Notes under the pieces: model-generated | The model's input: the letters and a program-made list of their open reading frames with translations, nothing else | Database searches by the model: none | What the model was told of the DNA's origin: nothing | In this document: in pieces, positions 32,703-41,097 of the stretch | Numbering within the stretch: position 1 is the first letter of the stretch | Layout of the letters: every line of letters starts with the position of its first letter | Made by a program: the position numbers and the translations under genes | Assembly (NCBI RefSeq): GCF_014596575.1 | Contig: NZ_NASZ01000020.1 | Span: 1 to 64,000 of the forward strand | Length of the DNA: 64,000 nucleotides | Reading direction: 5' to 3' | Source: Flavobacterium pokkalii | GTDB lineage: Bacteria; Bacteroidota; Bacteroidia; Flavobacteriales; Flavobacteriaceae

Positions 32703-32859
32703 AATAATAATTAGATAAGGATAAAATTGAATTACTTTGTGTTTGGCTTGAGTAGTATTTTTATTTTCTTTATTTATGACAATTTGTTAAGAATCAATTA
32801 GTTGGTTTTTAGTGTTTTAGTTTATTTTGGTTTGAAAAAAATTAAAACAATATTATCTC

Positions 32860-32889
32860 TTGAATACGAGTTGTTTATTCATAAATTTG
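32860..32889 (+). promoter_or_regulatory. Promoter of the SDR-FAH operon
   Basis: TTG at 32860-32862, 19-nt spacer, TAAATTTG at 32882-32889; the ATG is 49 nt downstream. Consensus-grade Bacteroidota promoter. The rest of the 251-nt spacer is AT-rich, with no clear operator palindrome. Confidence 0.65.
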
Positions 32890-32938
32890 TTGTTCTTAAA
32901 GATTATAATCATTTTTAATAATTTAATACTACATTAAA

Positions 32939-33703
32939 ATGTTCTCATTAAAAGATAAAAAAGCAATTATCACCGGAGGCGGAAGCGGTATAGGAAAGGC
33001 AATTTCAGTTTTATTTGCAAAGCAGGGAGCTGAGGTTCATATTTTAGAATTAACTGCTGAAAGTGCTCAAAGTACTGTTGATGAAATTACGGCTCAGGGC
33101 GGAAAAGTGTTTGCTCATGCCTGTAATGTGGCGCAGCATGATGAGGTAGTGGCAACTTTTGAGAAAATAGGAAATATTCATGTTTTGGTTAATAATGCCG
33201 GAATAGCACACGTAGGTAAGGTAGATACTACTTCGGAAACTGATTTTGACCGAATTATGGCGGTAAATGTAAAAGGAGTTTACAACTGTTTGTTTGCATC
33301 TATTCCACAATTTCGTAAGTCGGGTGGAGGTGCTATCGTAAACCTGGCTTCGATTGCTTCATGGGTTGGAATTCCGGATCGTTTTGCTTATTCAACGGCA
33401 AAAGGAGCGGTGATGTCAATGACTTTATCTGTTGCAAAAGATTATATCAACGAGAATATTCGTTGTAATTCGATTTCGCCGGCTCGTGTTCATACGCCTT
33501 TTGTAGATGGATTTATAGCTAAAAATTATCCGGGAAATGAGGCTGAAATTTTTGATAAATTATCTAAATCACAGCCAATAGGCAGAATGGGTAAACCGGA
33601 AGAAATTGCTACTTTGGCTTTGTTTTTAGCTAGTGATGAAGCCGGATTTATTACCGGTTCTGATTATCCGATTGACGGAGGATTTATAAAATTGAATAAT
33701 TAA
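32939..33703 (+). CDS. SDR oxidoreductase, probable 2-keto-3-deoxy-L-fuconate dehydrogenase-like
   Basis: 254-aa classical short-chain dehydrogenase: TGGGSGIGKA cofactor loop, an acidic residue after strand 2 (HILELTAESA) that favours NAD over NADP, NNAG (LVNNAGIAHV), the catalytic serine in NLASIASWVG and Y-x3-K in YSTAKG. The next gene encodes an FAH-fold hydrolase; this SDR/FAH pair is known from the non-phosphorylating L-fucose and L-rhamnose pathways, where the SDR oxidises 2-keto-3-deoxy-L-fuconate (or rhamnonate). The specific substrate is inferred from context only. Confidence 0.8.
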   Translation: MFSLKDKKAIITGGGSGIGKAISVLFAKQGAEVHILELTAESAQSTVDEITAQGGKVFAHACNVAQHDEVVATFEKIGNIHVLVNNAGIAHVGKVDTTSETDFDRIMAVNVKGVYNCLFASIPQFRKSGGGAIVNLASIASWVGIPDRFAYSTAKGAVMSMTLSVAKDYINENIRCNSISPARVHTPFVDGFIAKNYPGNEAEIFDKLSKSQPIGRMGKPEEIATLALFLASDEAGFITGSDYPIDGGFIKLNN

Positions 33704-33707
33704 AAAA

Positions 33708-33778
33708 AGATACTAAGGTTCTAAGTTGCTAAGTTTTTTATACTTAATAACTCCAAACCTTAGCTACATAGTAACTTT
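33708..33778. repeat. Word-like intergenic repeat between SDR and FAH genes
   Basis: Left half uses words such as ACTAAGGTTCTAAGTTGCTAAG; the right half is a loose reverse complement (ACCTTAGCTACATAGTAACTTT). Pairing is imperfect, so any hairpin is weak. It fills most of the 89-nt gap between two genes that would otherwise be one operon. Confidence 0.5.
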
Positions 33779-33792
33779 AAAAAATAAAAAAA

Positions 33793-34647
33793 ATGAAATT
33801 AATACGTTTTGGAGCCGAAGGCAGTGAAAAACCAGGAATTTTAATTGGAGAAAAGAGATACGATGTTTCTTCGGTTGTAGCTGATTATAATGAGTCTTTT
33901 TTTGAAAATGACGGATTGGCTAAATTAAAAGCTGCCATTGAGAGTGGAACTTCTTTTCCGGAAGTAGCTGATGATGTTCGTTTAGGTTCTCCTGTTGCCC
34001 GACCTTCAAAAATTATTTGTATTGGTTTGAACTATGTCGATCATTGTCATGAAACTAATGCGCCAATCCCAACAGAACCAATTATTTTCTTTAAATCAAC
34101 CACTTCTTTGTGTGGACCAAATGATAATTTGGTGATTCCAAAGGGAAGTGAAAAAACAGATTGGGAAGTAGAATTGGCTTTTGTAGTAGGTAAAAAAGCA
34201 AGTTATGTGGAAGAAGCGGATGCTTTGGATTATGTTGCCGGATATGCTTTGTTAAACGATTACAGTGAAAGAGCGTTCCAAATTGAAATGGGTGGTCAAT
34301 GGGCTAAAGGGAAAGGATGTGATACATTTGCACCTCTAGGACCTGTTTTAGCTACTCAGGATGAAATTGCTGATGTGAATAATTTAGGAATGTGGCTGAC
34401 TGTGAATGGTAAAACTTTCCAAAATAGTAATACCTCTAATTTAGTGTTTAAAATTCCTTATTTAGTGCATTATTTAAGTCAGTTTATGACGTTGCTTCCT
34501 GGTGATATTATCAGTACGGGAACGCCTCCGGGAGTAGGTTTAGGAATTAAACCGGATCCTATTTATGTAAAAGCAGGTGATGTAATTGAATTAGGTATCG
34601 AAGGATTAGGTTCCAGCAAACAATTAGCTGTTGCTTATTCTAAATAG
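33793..34647 (+). CDS. Fumarylacetoacetate hydrolase-fold enzyme, probable 2,4-diketo-3-deoxy-L-fuconate hydrolase
   Basis: 284 aa, the length typical of ureidoglycolate lyase-like/FAH-fold hydrolases of acyl pyruvates. Signatures: KIICIGLNYVDHCHETNA, IIFFKSTTSLCGPND, the metal-binding WEVELAFVVG, LLNDYSER, and STGTPPGVGLG. With the SDR upstream this would complete cleavage of a diketo deoxy-acid to pyruvate and lactate. Alternatives are other acylpyruvate hydrolases. Followed by a strong terminator. Confidence 0.82.
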   Translation: MKLIRFGAEGSEKPGILIGEKRYDVSSVVADYNESFFENDGLAKLKAAIESGTSFPEVADDVRLGSPVARPSKIICIGLNYVDHCHETNAPIPTEPIIFFKSTTSLCGPNDNLVIPKGSEKTDWEVELAFVVGKKASYVEEADALDYVAGYALLNDYSERAFQIEMGGQWAKGKGCDTFAPLGPVLATQDEIADVNNLGMWLTVNGKTFQNSNTSNLVFKIPYLVHYLSQFMTLLPGDIISTGTPPGVGLGIKPDPIYVKAGDVIELGIEGLGSSKQLAVAYSK

Positions 34648-34670
34648 TAATTCATTTTTGATAAAATTAA

Positions 34671-34710
34671 AAAGGAGTGCAAAAATCGAATGATTTTGCG
34701 CTCCTTTTTT
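34671..34710 (+). terminator. Terminator after FAH-fold gene
   Basis: AAAGGAG / CTCCTTT outer stem extended by GCAAAA / TTTTGC inside, followed by T residues. Confidence 0.82.
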
Positions 34711-34742
34711 AGTTTGTAAATTAATTTTTAGAAAGAAACCGG

Positions 34743-35792
34743 TTATTCCGAAACGGTGATTTCAAACATTTTGTCCCAGTTTTTACCGGTTACAAAAATG
34801 GTTTTAGTTTTAGGATTGTAAGCAATTCCGTTTAATACATCTTCAGGAGTTGCATTGATTAATTTGCGCAATCCTGATAAATCAACAATAGCTTCAACGG
34901 CACCATTAGAAGGATTAACAATAGCGATGGCGTCTTTTTGCCAAACATTAGCATAGAATTTTCCATCGATTAATTCTAATTCGTTTACGGCTTTAATTTT
35001 TGAACTTCCTGAATATACATTGATGTAGTCAATCATTTTTTGTGTTTCAGGGTCCATTTTCCAGATTTTCTCTGTCCCGTCTGATTGGTAAATGTATTTA
35101 TCGTCATGCGTCATTCCCCAACCTTCAATTTCTTTAGTATAAGTAAAGGTTTTTTCCAGTTTTAAAGTGTTGGCATTATAGATAAAACCTGTTTTTTCCT
35201 GCCAGGTTAATTGAAATAATTTTCCGTTGATAAAAGTAATTCCTTCGCCAAAATAATTTCCGTCCAAATCAATTTGTTTGAAAACTTTTCCGGTTTTATA
35301 ATCGTATTTTCTTAAATAAGAATTTCCTTTTTGTCCCGTGCTTTCGTATAGCGTGTCTTTGTAAAATTCTAATCCTTCAGTGAAAGATTTAATGTCGTGA
35401 GGATAGGTGTTAACTATTTTATACTTTAATAATTTAGGTGTCACATTGGAAACTACTTCAATTCTTGTAGTTGTTTCTGCATTTTCACCTTCAAAATAAA
35501 CTAAGGCTTTGATGTTTTGGTAGCCTAATTTTTGATCTTTTAATTCAAAAGACAAATTTTCAAGTCCTTTTACGGTTTTTACTTTTGTGTCGTTTATGTA
35601 GTAGACAACGCTGTCAACAACTTTTGATTTTGGATTCAAAATAGGCAAATTAAGCGTTTCCTGAGGCTGATAATGTGCCGAAATTTTGGATGAATCAAAA
35701 TTAAATATGGTATTTTCTCTATTTTTTGTATCTCCACAATTAGAAAGTAAAGTTCCTAATAAAATGAAAGATAATAAGTTATGTTTTTTCAT
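34743..35792 (-). CDS. Glutaminyl-peptide cyclotransferase-like lipoprotein
   Basis: 349 aa from the ATG giving MKKHNLLSFILLGTLLSNCGD, a lipoprotein signal with the cysteine in LSNC. A longer open frame to 35936 exists, but its first 48 codons run through the SRP RNA gene and are not real. The C-terminal ~230 residues match the bacterial/plant glutamine cyclotransferase five-bladed propeller: SFTEGLEFYKDTLYESTGQKG, GEGITFINGKLFQLTWQEK, EGWGMTHDDKYIYQSDGT, VNELELIDGKFYANVWQ, LNGIAYN-type end. It would convert N-terminal Gln of exported proteins to pyroglutamate, as seen for many T9SS-secreted proteins. Confidence 0.88.
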   Translation of the reverse strand: MKKHNLLSFILLGTLLSNCGDTKNRENTIFNFDSSKISAHYQPQETLNLPILNPKSKVVDSVVYYINDTKVKTVKGLENLSFELKDQKLGYQNIKALVYFEGENAETTTRIEVVSNVTPKLLKYKIVNTYPHDIKSFTEGLEFYKDTLYESTGQKGNSYLRKYDYKTGKVFKQIDLDGNYFGEGITFINGKLFQLTWQEKTGFIYNANTLKLEKTFTYTKEIEGWGMTHDDKYIYQSDGTEKIWKMDPETQKMIDYINVYSGSSKIKAVNELELIDGKFYANVWQKDAIAIVNPSNGAVEAIVDLSGLRKLINATPEDVLNGIAYNPKTKTIFVTGKNWDKMFEITVSE

Positions 35793-35847
35793 CTTTTGAA
35801 TTTTAATGGTTCTAATATACAATGTTATTTTAAGCTTGCAAAAGGGC

Positions 35848-35877
35848 TTGCAAAAATATAAAAAGATTGTATATTTG
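35848..35877 (+). promoter_or_regulatory. ffs: Promoter of the SRP RNA gene
   Basis: TTG at 35848-35850, 19-nt spacer, TATATTTG at 35870-35877. The predicted start falls within a few bases of the first paired base of the RNA (35882). Confidence 0.75.
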
Positions 35878-35879
35878 CA

Positions 35880-35976
35880 CCGGCAAGTCCTACACGACCA
35901 GCTCCTGCAGACTCCCCCAGGATGGGAACATAGCAAGGGTACGCGGTTGAGCGGTGCGATGTAGGTCGCTTGCCAT
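35880..35976 (+). ncRNA. ffs: Small signal recognition particle RNA (4.5S-like)
   Basis: Single-hairpin SRP RNA. The ends pair (GGCAAG...CTTGCC, then CCTACA...TGTAGG) and the apical part has the Ffh-binding domain text GGATGGGAACATAGCAAGGG, equivalent to the conserved GGAAGCAGCAAGG region. A T-rich run (ATTTTTTATTT) follows as terminator. GC content is far above the surroundings. It binds Ffh to target membrane proteins. Confidence 0.9.
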
Positions 35977-36051
35977 TTTTTATTTAATAATTTTTTAAAA
36001 GTAGTCTTCCTTCGGGAGGATTTTTTTATTTTTGGATCTCTCGAAAGTTAG

Positions 36052-36123
36052 GAGTTGGAAATTAGAAGTTAGGTTTGCACACCACAAACCAAAGCTCATA
36101 ACCCAAACTCATAACTCATAACC
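36052..36123 (+). repeat. Word-like repeats before the SDR gene at 36134
   Basis: Contains GTTAGGAGTTGGAAATTAG words (36052-36082) and then ACTCATAAC-type words (36094-36123: CTCATAACCCAAACTCATAA then CTCATAACC), ending 10 nt before the ATG. The second block is the same text as in the leader of the UbiA-family gene. Confidence 0.7.
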
Positions 36124-36133
36124 TAAAAAAAAT

Positions 36134-36937
36134 ATGAGTAAAGTAGTGTTGATTACCGGAGGTTCTTCAGGGATTGGAAAATCTATTGGTGAGTTTTTGC
36201 ATCAAAAAGGTTTTGTAGTTTATGGAACCAGCCGAAATCCGGAAAAGGTGTTGAACTCAGTTTTTCCTTTAGTAGCTTTGGATGTTAGGAAACCGGAAAC
36301 GATACAGGCTGCTGTTGCCAAAATTATAGCTACAACAGGAAAATTGGATGTAGTGATTAATAATGCTGGTGTAGGGATTACAGGTCCGTTAGAAGAAATT
36401 CCAACTGCTGAAATCAAAAATAACTTCGAAACTAATTTTTTTGGTCCTATCGAAGTGATGAAAGCGGTGTTGCCACAAATGCGTCAGCAAAAATCTGGTT
36501 TGATTATTAATGTGACTTCGATTGCTGCTTATATGGGGTTGCCTTATAGAAGTGTCTATTCAGCTTCAAAAGGAGCTTTGGAATTAATTAGTGAGGGTTT
36601 AAGTATGGAAGTAAAGTCTTTTGGTATCCACATTACTAATGTAGCTCCGGGAGATTTTGCAACAAATATTGCTTCGGGACGTTTTCATGCACCTTTGATT
36701 AAAGGATCTGCTTATGAAATTCCTTATGGCAATACCTTAAAAACGATGGATGAACATGTGGATAGCGGAAGTGATCCGAGAGATATGGCTGTAGCGGTTT
36801 ATAATATTATTGAGTCTAAAAATCCTAAGATTCATTATAAGGTGGGAGCGTTTTTGCAGAAATTTTCAATTGTTTTAAAACGTTTGTTACCAGATAAAAT
36901 GTATGAAAAAATGTTGATGAATCATTATAAATTGTAA
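36134..36937 (+). CDS. Short-chain dehydrogenase/reductase, unknown substrate
   Basis: 267-aa SDR: VVLITGGSSGIGKSIG cofactor loop, a following VVYGTSRNPEKV strand with an arginine that favours NADP(H), VINNAGVGITGPLEE, catalytic NVTSIAAYMG serine and YSASKG (Y-x3-K). The extended C-terminus (IHYKVGAFLQKFSIVLKRLLPDKMYEKML) resembles membrane-associated or lipid/retinol-type SDRs. Single gene after the SRP RNA. No substrate can be assigned. Confidence 0.85.
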   Translation: MSKVVLITGGSSGIGKSIGEFLHQKGFVVYGTSRNPEKVLNSVFPLVALDVRKPETIQAAVAKIIATTGKLDVVINNAGVGITGPLEEIPTAEIKNNFETNFFGPIEVMKAVLPQMRQQKSGLIINVTSIAAYMGLPYRSVYSASKGALELISEGLSMEVKSFGIHITNVAPGDFATNIASGRFHAPLIKGSAYEIPYGNTLKTMDEHVDSGSDPRDMAVAVYNIIESKNPKIHYKVGAFLQKFSIVLKRLLPDKMYEKMLMNHYKL

Positions 36938-36942
36938 ATTTG
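36914..36942 (+). promoter_or_regulatory. Promoter of the transaldolase gene
   Basis: TTG at 36914-36916, 18-nt spacer, TAAATTTG at 36935-36942, overlapping the end of the SDR coding region; 77 nt to the ATG. A small AAGTG / CACTT inverted repeat lies in the leader. Confidence 0.55.
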
Positions 36943-37019
36943 CAAACGTTGAATTAGTTTAAGTGTATAAAAAACACTTTATTTGCAACGGAATCTAAAA
37001 ACAATTAAATATATAAATT

Positions 37020-37676
37020 ATGAAATTTTTTATTGACACAGCTAATTTAGCTCAAATTAAAGAAGCACAATCATTAGGTGTTTTAGATGGTGTAACTACA
37101 AACCCATCTTTGATGGCTAAAGAAGGAATCACTGGAAAAGATAACATCTTAAAACACTATGTTGACATTTGTAATCTTGTTGATGGTGATGTAAGTGCTG
37201 AGGTAAACGCTTTGGACTTTGAAGGAATGGTTAGAGAAGGAGAGGAACTAGCGGAATTACATGAGCAAATTGTTGTGAAATTACCTATGACTAAAGAAGG
37301 TGTTCAGGCTGCTAAATATTTTTCTGATAAAGGAATTAAAACGAATGTAACTTTAGTGTTCTCTGCGGGACAGGCTTTATTAGCTGCTAAAGCAGGTGCT
37401 ACTTATGTTTCTCCGTTCTTAGGAAGATTAGATGATGTTTCAACTGACGGTTTGAATTTGATTCAGGAAATCAGAGAGATCTATGATAACTATGGTTATG
37501 AAACTCAAATTTTAGCGGCTTCTGTGCGTCACACGATGCATATTGTAAACTGTGCTAAAATTGGAGCCGATGTAATGACAGGACCTTTATCTGCAATTGC
37601 CGGTTTATTGAAACACCCATTAACAGATATTGGATTAGCTCAATTCATTGCTGATTTTGAAAAAGGAAACAAGTAA
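37020..37676 (+). CDS. Transaldolase / fructose-6-phosphate aldolase-like (TalC type)
   Basis: 218 aa, the short TalC/FSA subfamily. [20 protein letters not shown] and [17 protein letters not shown] are diagnostic; the Schiff-base lysine is in the [11 protein letters not shown] segment and [11 protein letters not shown] (here [11 protein letters not shown]) follows. In Flavobacterium this form usually serves as transaldolase in the pentose phosphate pathway. Fits downstream use of xylose from the xylan locus, but it is not adjacent to it. Codon use and strong leader suggest high expression. Confidence 0.88.
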   Translation: MKFFIDTANLAQIKEAQSLGVLDGVTTNPSLMAKEGITGKDNILKHYVDICNLVDGDVSAEVNALDFEGMVREGEELAELHEQIVVKLPMTKEGVQAAKYFSDKGIKTNVTLVFSAGQALLAAKAGATYVSPFLGRLDDVSTDGLNLIQEIREIYDNYGYETQILAASVRHTMHIVNCAKIGADVMTGPLSAIAGLLKHPLTDIGLAQFIADFEKGNK

Positions 37677-37696
37677 TTTGTTACTTTAAATTTATA

Positions 37697-37731
37697 AAAA
37701 AGTCCCGCTTGATTTTCAAACGGGACTTTTT
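37697..37731. terminator. Bidirectional terminator between convergent transaldolase and fahA genes
   Basis: Perfect 11-bp stem AAAAAGTCCCG / CGGGACTTTTT with a 13-nt loop; T runs on both strands. Confidence 0.88.
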
Positions 37732-37748
37732 GTTTAGGATATAGTTTT

Positions 37749-39032
37749 TTATTTTCTCACAAAAGGAGGAAGTAATTTGCTGGAAACTTCTCCAAAACCA
37801 ATTCGCACCTGACTGTTTTCACAAAAACCTTTGATAATTACAGTATCGTTGTCGTTGATGTATTTGCGTTCGCTTCCATCATTCAATTTTAGAGGTTTTT
37901 CACCTCCCCAGGTCAATTCTAACATCGAACCATAACTGTCCTTAGTTGGTCCCGAAATAGCTCCCGAACCCATCATGTCTCCCGAATTGATTCGGCATCC
38001 GTTAGAAGTGTGATGTGTTAATTGTTGGTTCATCGTCCAATACATGTATTTGAAATTGGATTTAGAAACTATTGTCGCTTCTGTTTTTTCCGGTTGGATA
38101 GCTACTTCCAGATTAATATCAAAAGAATGCTTCCCTTTTTGTTGTAAATAAGGCAACGGACTTGGATTTTGTTTTGGACTGGCAATTCTAAAAGGTTCTA
38201 AAGCATCCATAGTTACAATCCAAGGCGAAATAGAAGTGGCAAAATTTTTAGATAACAAAGGGCCTAAAGGCATGTATTCCCATTTTTGGATATCACGTGC
38301 GGTCCAGTCATTCAATAAAACCATTCCGAAAATATAATCTTCAGCTTCACTAATTGGAATCATTTCTCCCATGATGTTAGCATCAGTTGTAATAAAAGCG
38401 GTTTCTAATTCAAAATCAACTGAACGGGAAGCGCCAAAAACCGGAGTCGTTGCATCAGGAGGTAAGGTTTGTCCTAAAGGTCTGTGAACCGGAATTCCTG
38501 AAGGAATTATGGTTGAACTTCTGCCATGATAAGCAATTGGCATTTGTGGCCAGTTAGGTAACAAAGCATTTTCTTCATTACGAATCATTTTACCTACATT
38601 CGAAGCGTGTATTTTACTGGAATAAAAATCAGTATAATCGCCTATTAAAACCGGTAATTGCATTTCTACTTCATCAATATTAAAAATAATGATGTTTTTA
38701 TGGTTTTCGTTTTCACGCAACTTGGGATTATTTTCATCAAAAATATCGGCGATACGATTACGAACCAGTCGCCAGGTTTTTTTTCCGTCGGAAATAAAGT
38801 CATTCAGCGTGTCCTGCATGAACATATCATCCGTTAAATCGATACCGGAAAAGTAGCCTAATTGTTGTAAAGCACCTAAATCAATAGCCGAATCTCCAAT
38901 GCGGGTTCCTACAGTGACCACATTTTCTTTGGTTAGAAAAACACCAAAAGGAATGTTTTGGATTGGGAAATCACTGTTTTTAGGAACTTCTATCCATGAT
39001 TTTCTTTTGGTATCGTTGGCTGATATAGGCAT
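37749..39032 (-). CDS. fahA: Fumarylacetoacetase
   Basis: 427 aa, last enzyme of tyrosine degradation: fumarylacetoacetate to fumarate and acetoacetate. The N-terminal SH3-like domain (NDTKRKSWIEVPKNSDFPIQNIPFG) and the FAH domain are both present, with DFYSSKIHASNVGKM, PIAYHGRSSTIIPSG, the metal ligands in VDFELETAFI, LLNDWTARDIQKWEYMPLGP and NSGDMMGSGAISGP. Single gene; other tyrosine-degradation genes are not in the window. Confidence 0.93.
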   Translation of the reverse strand: MPISANDTKRKSWIEVPKNSDFPIQNIPFGVFLTKENVVTVGTRIGDSAIDLGALQQLGYFSGIDLTDDMFMQDTLNDFISDGKKTWRLVRNRIADIFDENNPKLRENENHKNIIIFNIDEVEMQLPVLIGDYTDFYSSKIHASNVGKMIRNEENALLPNWPQMPIAYHGRSSTIIPSGIPVHRPLGQTLPPDATTPVFGASRSVDFELETAFITTDANIMGEMIPISEAEDYIFGMVLLNDWTARDIQKWEYMPLGPLLSKNFATSISPWIVTMDALEPFRIASPKQNPSPLPYLQQKGKHSFDINLEVAIQPEKTEATIVSKSNFKYMYWTMNQQLTHHTSNGCRINSGDMMGSGAISGPTKDSYGSMLELTWGGEKPLKLNDGSERKYINDNDTVIIKGFCENSQVRIGFGEVSSKLLPPFVRK

Positions 39033-39105
39033 ATTGTGTTAATTTTTTGTTGAAAATTATATATCAAATATATCATAATCTAACTGTTTAACAAACGTTT
39101 TTTTG

Positions 39106-39113
39106 TATTTTTG
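39106..39113 (+). promoter_or_regulatory. Candidate -7 element of glyA
   Basis: TATTTTTG 25 nt before the ATG. The -33 position holds CTG, not TTG. Confidence 0.5.
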
Positions 39114-39138
39114 CGCTAAATTATTTAAAATCTAAAAA

Positions 39139-40413
39139 ATGCAACGCGACAAACAAATTTTTGAACTTATTCTTGAGGAACAAGACAGACAAATTCACGG
39201 ATTAGAACTTATTGCTTCTGAGAACTTTGTAAGTGATGAGGTAATCGAAGCTGCCGGTTCAGTTTTAACCAATAAATATGCTGAAGGATATCCAGGTAAA
39301 AGATACTATGGAGGTTGTGAAGTAGTGGATGTTATTGAGCAAATTGCAATTGATAGAGCTAAAGAATTGTTTGGAGCTGAGTATGCTAACGTACAACCTC
39401 ACTCAGGTTCTCAGGCTAATGCATCAGTATTCCACGCTTGTTTGAAGCCTGGTGATACTATTTTAGGTTTTGATTTATCTCACGGTGGTCACTTGACTCA
39501 CGGTTCTCCGGTAAACTTCTCAGGACGTGTTTACAACCCGGTTTTCTACGGTGTTGACAAAGAAACAGGTCGTTTAGATTATGATAAAATTCAGGAAATT
39601 GCAACTAAAGAGCAACCAAAATTAATCATCGCGGGAGCTTCAGCTTATTCACGTGATATGGATTTTGCCCGTTTCAGACAAATTGCTGACAGCGTAGGTG
39701 CAATTTTAATGGCTGATATTTCTCACCCTGCAGGTTTAATTGCTAAAGGTTTATTAAGTGACCCAATTCCTCACTGTCATATCGTAACTACAACTACTCA
39801 CAAAACTTTACGTGGACCACGTGGTGGATTGATCTTGATGGGTAAAGATTTCCCAAATCCTTGGGGATTAACTACTCCAAAAGGAGAAATCAGAATGATG
39901 TCGGCTTTATTAGACTTAGCTGTTTTCCCTGGAAACCAAGGAGGACCTTTAATGCACATTATTGCTGCTAAAGCTGTTGCTTTTGGAGAAGCTTTACAAG
40001 ATGAGTTCTTTACTTATGCCCGTCAATTACAAAAGAATGCTAATGCAATGGCTGATGCTTTCGTAAAAAGAGGATATAACATCATCTCTGGAGGTACTGA
40101 TAACCACATGATGTTAATTGACTTAAGAAACAAAGGGATTTCTGGTAAAGAGGCTGAAAATGCTTTGGTAAAAGCTGAAATCACTGTAAATAAAAATATG
40201 GTTCCATTTGATGACAAATCTCCATTTGTTACTTCTGGTATCCGTGTAGGAACTGCTGCAATCACAACTCGTGGTTTAGTAGAAGAAGATATGGAAACTA
40301 TTGTTGCTATGATTGACAAAGTATTGACAAATCATACTAACGAAGATGTTATTGAAGAAGTTGCTGAAGAAGTAAACGAAATGATGAGCGAAAGAGCAAT
40401 CTTCGTTTTCTAA
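39139..40413 (+). CDS. glyA: Serine hydroxymethyltransferase
   Basis: 424-aa PLP enzyme interconverting serine and glycine with tetrahydrofolate, the main source of one-carbon units. Signatures: [50 protein letters not shown], and the PLP lysine around residue 222 in [14 protein letters not shown]. Several acidic residues near the C-terminus ([14 protein letters not shown]). Codon choice is strongly biased, as for highly expressed genes. Followed by a word-repeat hairpin. Confidence 0.96.
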   Translation: MQRDKQIFELILEEQDRQIHGLELIASENFVSDEVIEAAGSVLTNKYAEGYPGKRYYGGCEVVDVIEQIAIDRAKELFGAEYANVQPHSGSQANASVFHACLKPGDTILGFDLSHGGHLTHGSPVNFSGRVYNPVFYGVDKETGRLDYDKIQEIATKEQPKLIIAGASAYSRDMDFARFRQIADSVGAILMADISHPAGLIAKGLLSDPIPHCHIVTTTTHKTLRGPRGGLILMGKDFPNPWGLTTPKGEIRMMSALLDLAVFPGNQGGPLMHIIAAKAVAFGEALQDEFFTYARQLQKNANAMADAFVKRGYNIISGGTDNHMMLIDLRNKGISGKEAENALVKAEITVNKNMVPFDDKSPFVTSGIRVGTAAITTRGLVEEDMETIVAMIDKVLTNHTNEDVIEEVAEEVNEMMSERAIFVF

Positions 40414-40435
40414 GAATAACAAATTCTAAATTTTT

Positions 40436-40477
40436 AAAAGTCGAAAGTCGAAAACATAATTTTGACTTTCGACTTTT
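40436..40477 (+). terminator. Word-repeat hairpin terminator after glyA
   Basis: Perfect 14-bp stem AAAAGTCGAAAGTC / GACTTTCGACTTTT with a 14-nt loop and following T run. The arms consist of the repeated word AAAGTCG, in the style of the other word-like intergenic repeats. Confidence 0.8.
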
Positions 40478-40483
40478 GTTTTT

Positions 40484-40496
40484 ATAACTCATAACT
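40484..40496 (+). repeat. ACTCATAAC-type word before the MiaE-like start
   Basis: ATAACTCATAACT, 7 nt before the ATG at 40504, the shortest of the four leader word repeats. Confidence 0.55.
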
Positions 40497-40503
40497 TTTA
40501 GAC

Positions 40504-41097
40504 ATGGGCGTATTACGATTACAATTGCCAACCGACCCAAGATGGGTAAATATTGTAGAAAAAAATATAGAAGAAATCCTTACTGATCACGCCTGGTGCG
40601 AACAAAAAGCTGCTACGAATGCTATTACGATTATTACCAATAATTCAGAACATCAGGATTTAGTGAAAGATTTATTGGCTTTAGTCAAAGAAGAAATCGA
40701 TCATTTTGAACAAGTTCATAATTTAATTATCAAACGCGGATTAAAGTTAGGCCGCGAGCGAAAAGACGATTATGTAAACGAATTGTACCAATACATGAAA
40801 AGAAGTGCCGATGGAAGCCGCGTTTCGGGTTTGGTAGAAAGATTGCTTTTTTCAGCCATGATTGAAGCCAGAAGTTGCGAACGTTTCAAAGTGCTTTCTG
40901 AAAATATTCAGGACGAAGAATTAGCTGTTTTTTACAGGGAATTAATGGAAAGCGAAGCGGGACATTACACCACTTTTATTACTTATGCCCGAAAATACGG
41001 CGAAGGAATTGATGTAGAAAAACGCTGGAGAGAATGGTTGGAATTTGAAGAGTCAATTATTACAAATTACGGAAAAGGCGAAACCATTCACGGTTAA
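40504..41097 (+). CDS. miaE: MiaE-like tRNA-(ms2io6A)-hydroxylase
   Basis: 197-aa ferritin-like di-iron enzyme that hydroxylates the isopentenyl group at tRNA position 37. Expected metal-binding residues are visible: AWCEQKAATNA, LVKEEIDHFEQVHNLI (E-x2-H), EARSCERFKVLS and ELMESEAGHYTTF (E-x-x-H type). The N-terminal MGVLRLQLPTDPRWV is characteristic of the family in Bacteroidota. No neighbouring tRNA gene. The leader contains an ACTCATAAC-type word. Confidence 0.85.
   Translation: MGVLRLQLPTDPRWVNIVEKNIEEILTDHAWCEQKAATNAITIITNNSEHQDLVKDLLALVKEEIDHFEQVHNLIIKRGLKLGRERKDDYVNELYQYMKRSADGSRVSGLVERLLFSAMIEARSCERFKVLSENIQDEELAVFYRELMESEAGHYTTFITYARKYGEGIDVEKRWREWLEFEESIITNYGKGETIHG

Noticed and set aside
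35793..35936. N-terminal extension of the glutaminyl cyclase frame to 35936
   Set aside because: These 48 codons run antisense through the SRP RNA and its promoter, are cysteine/arginine-rich, and place the lipoprotein signal internally.
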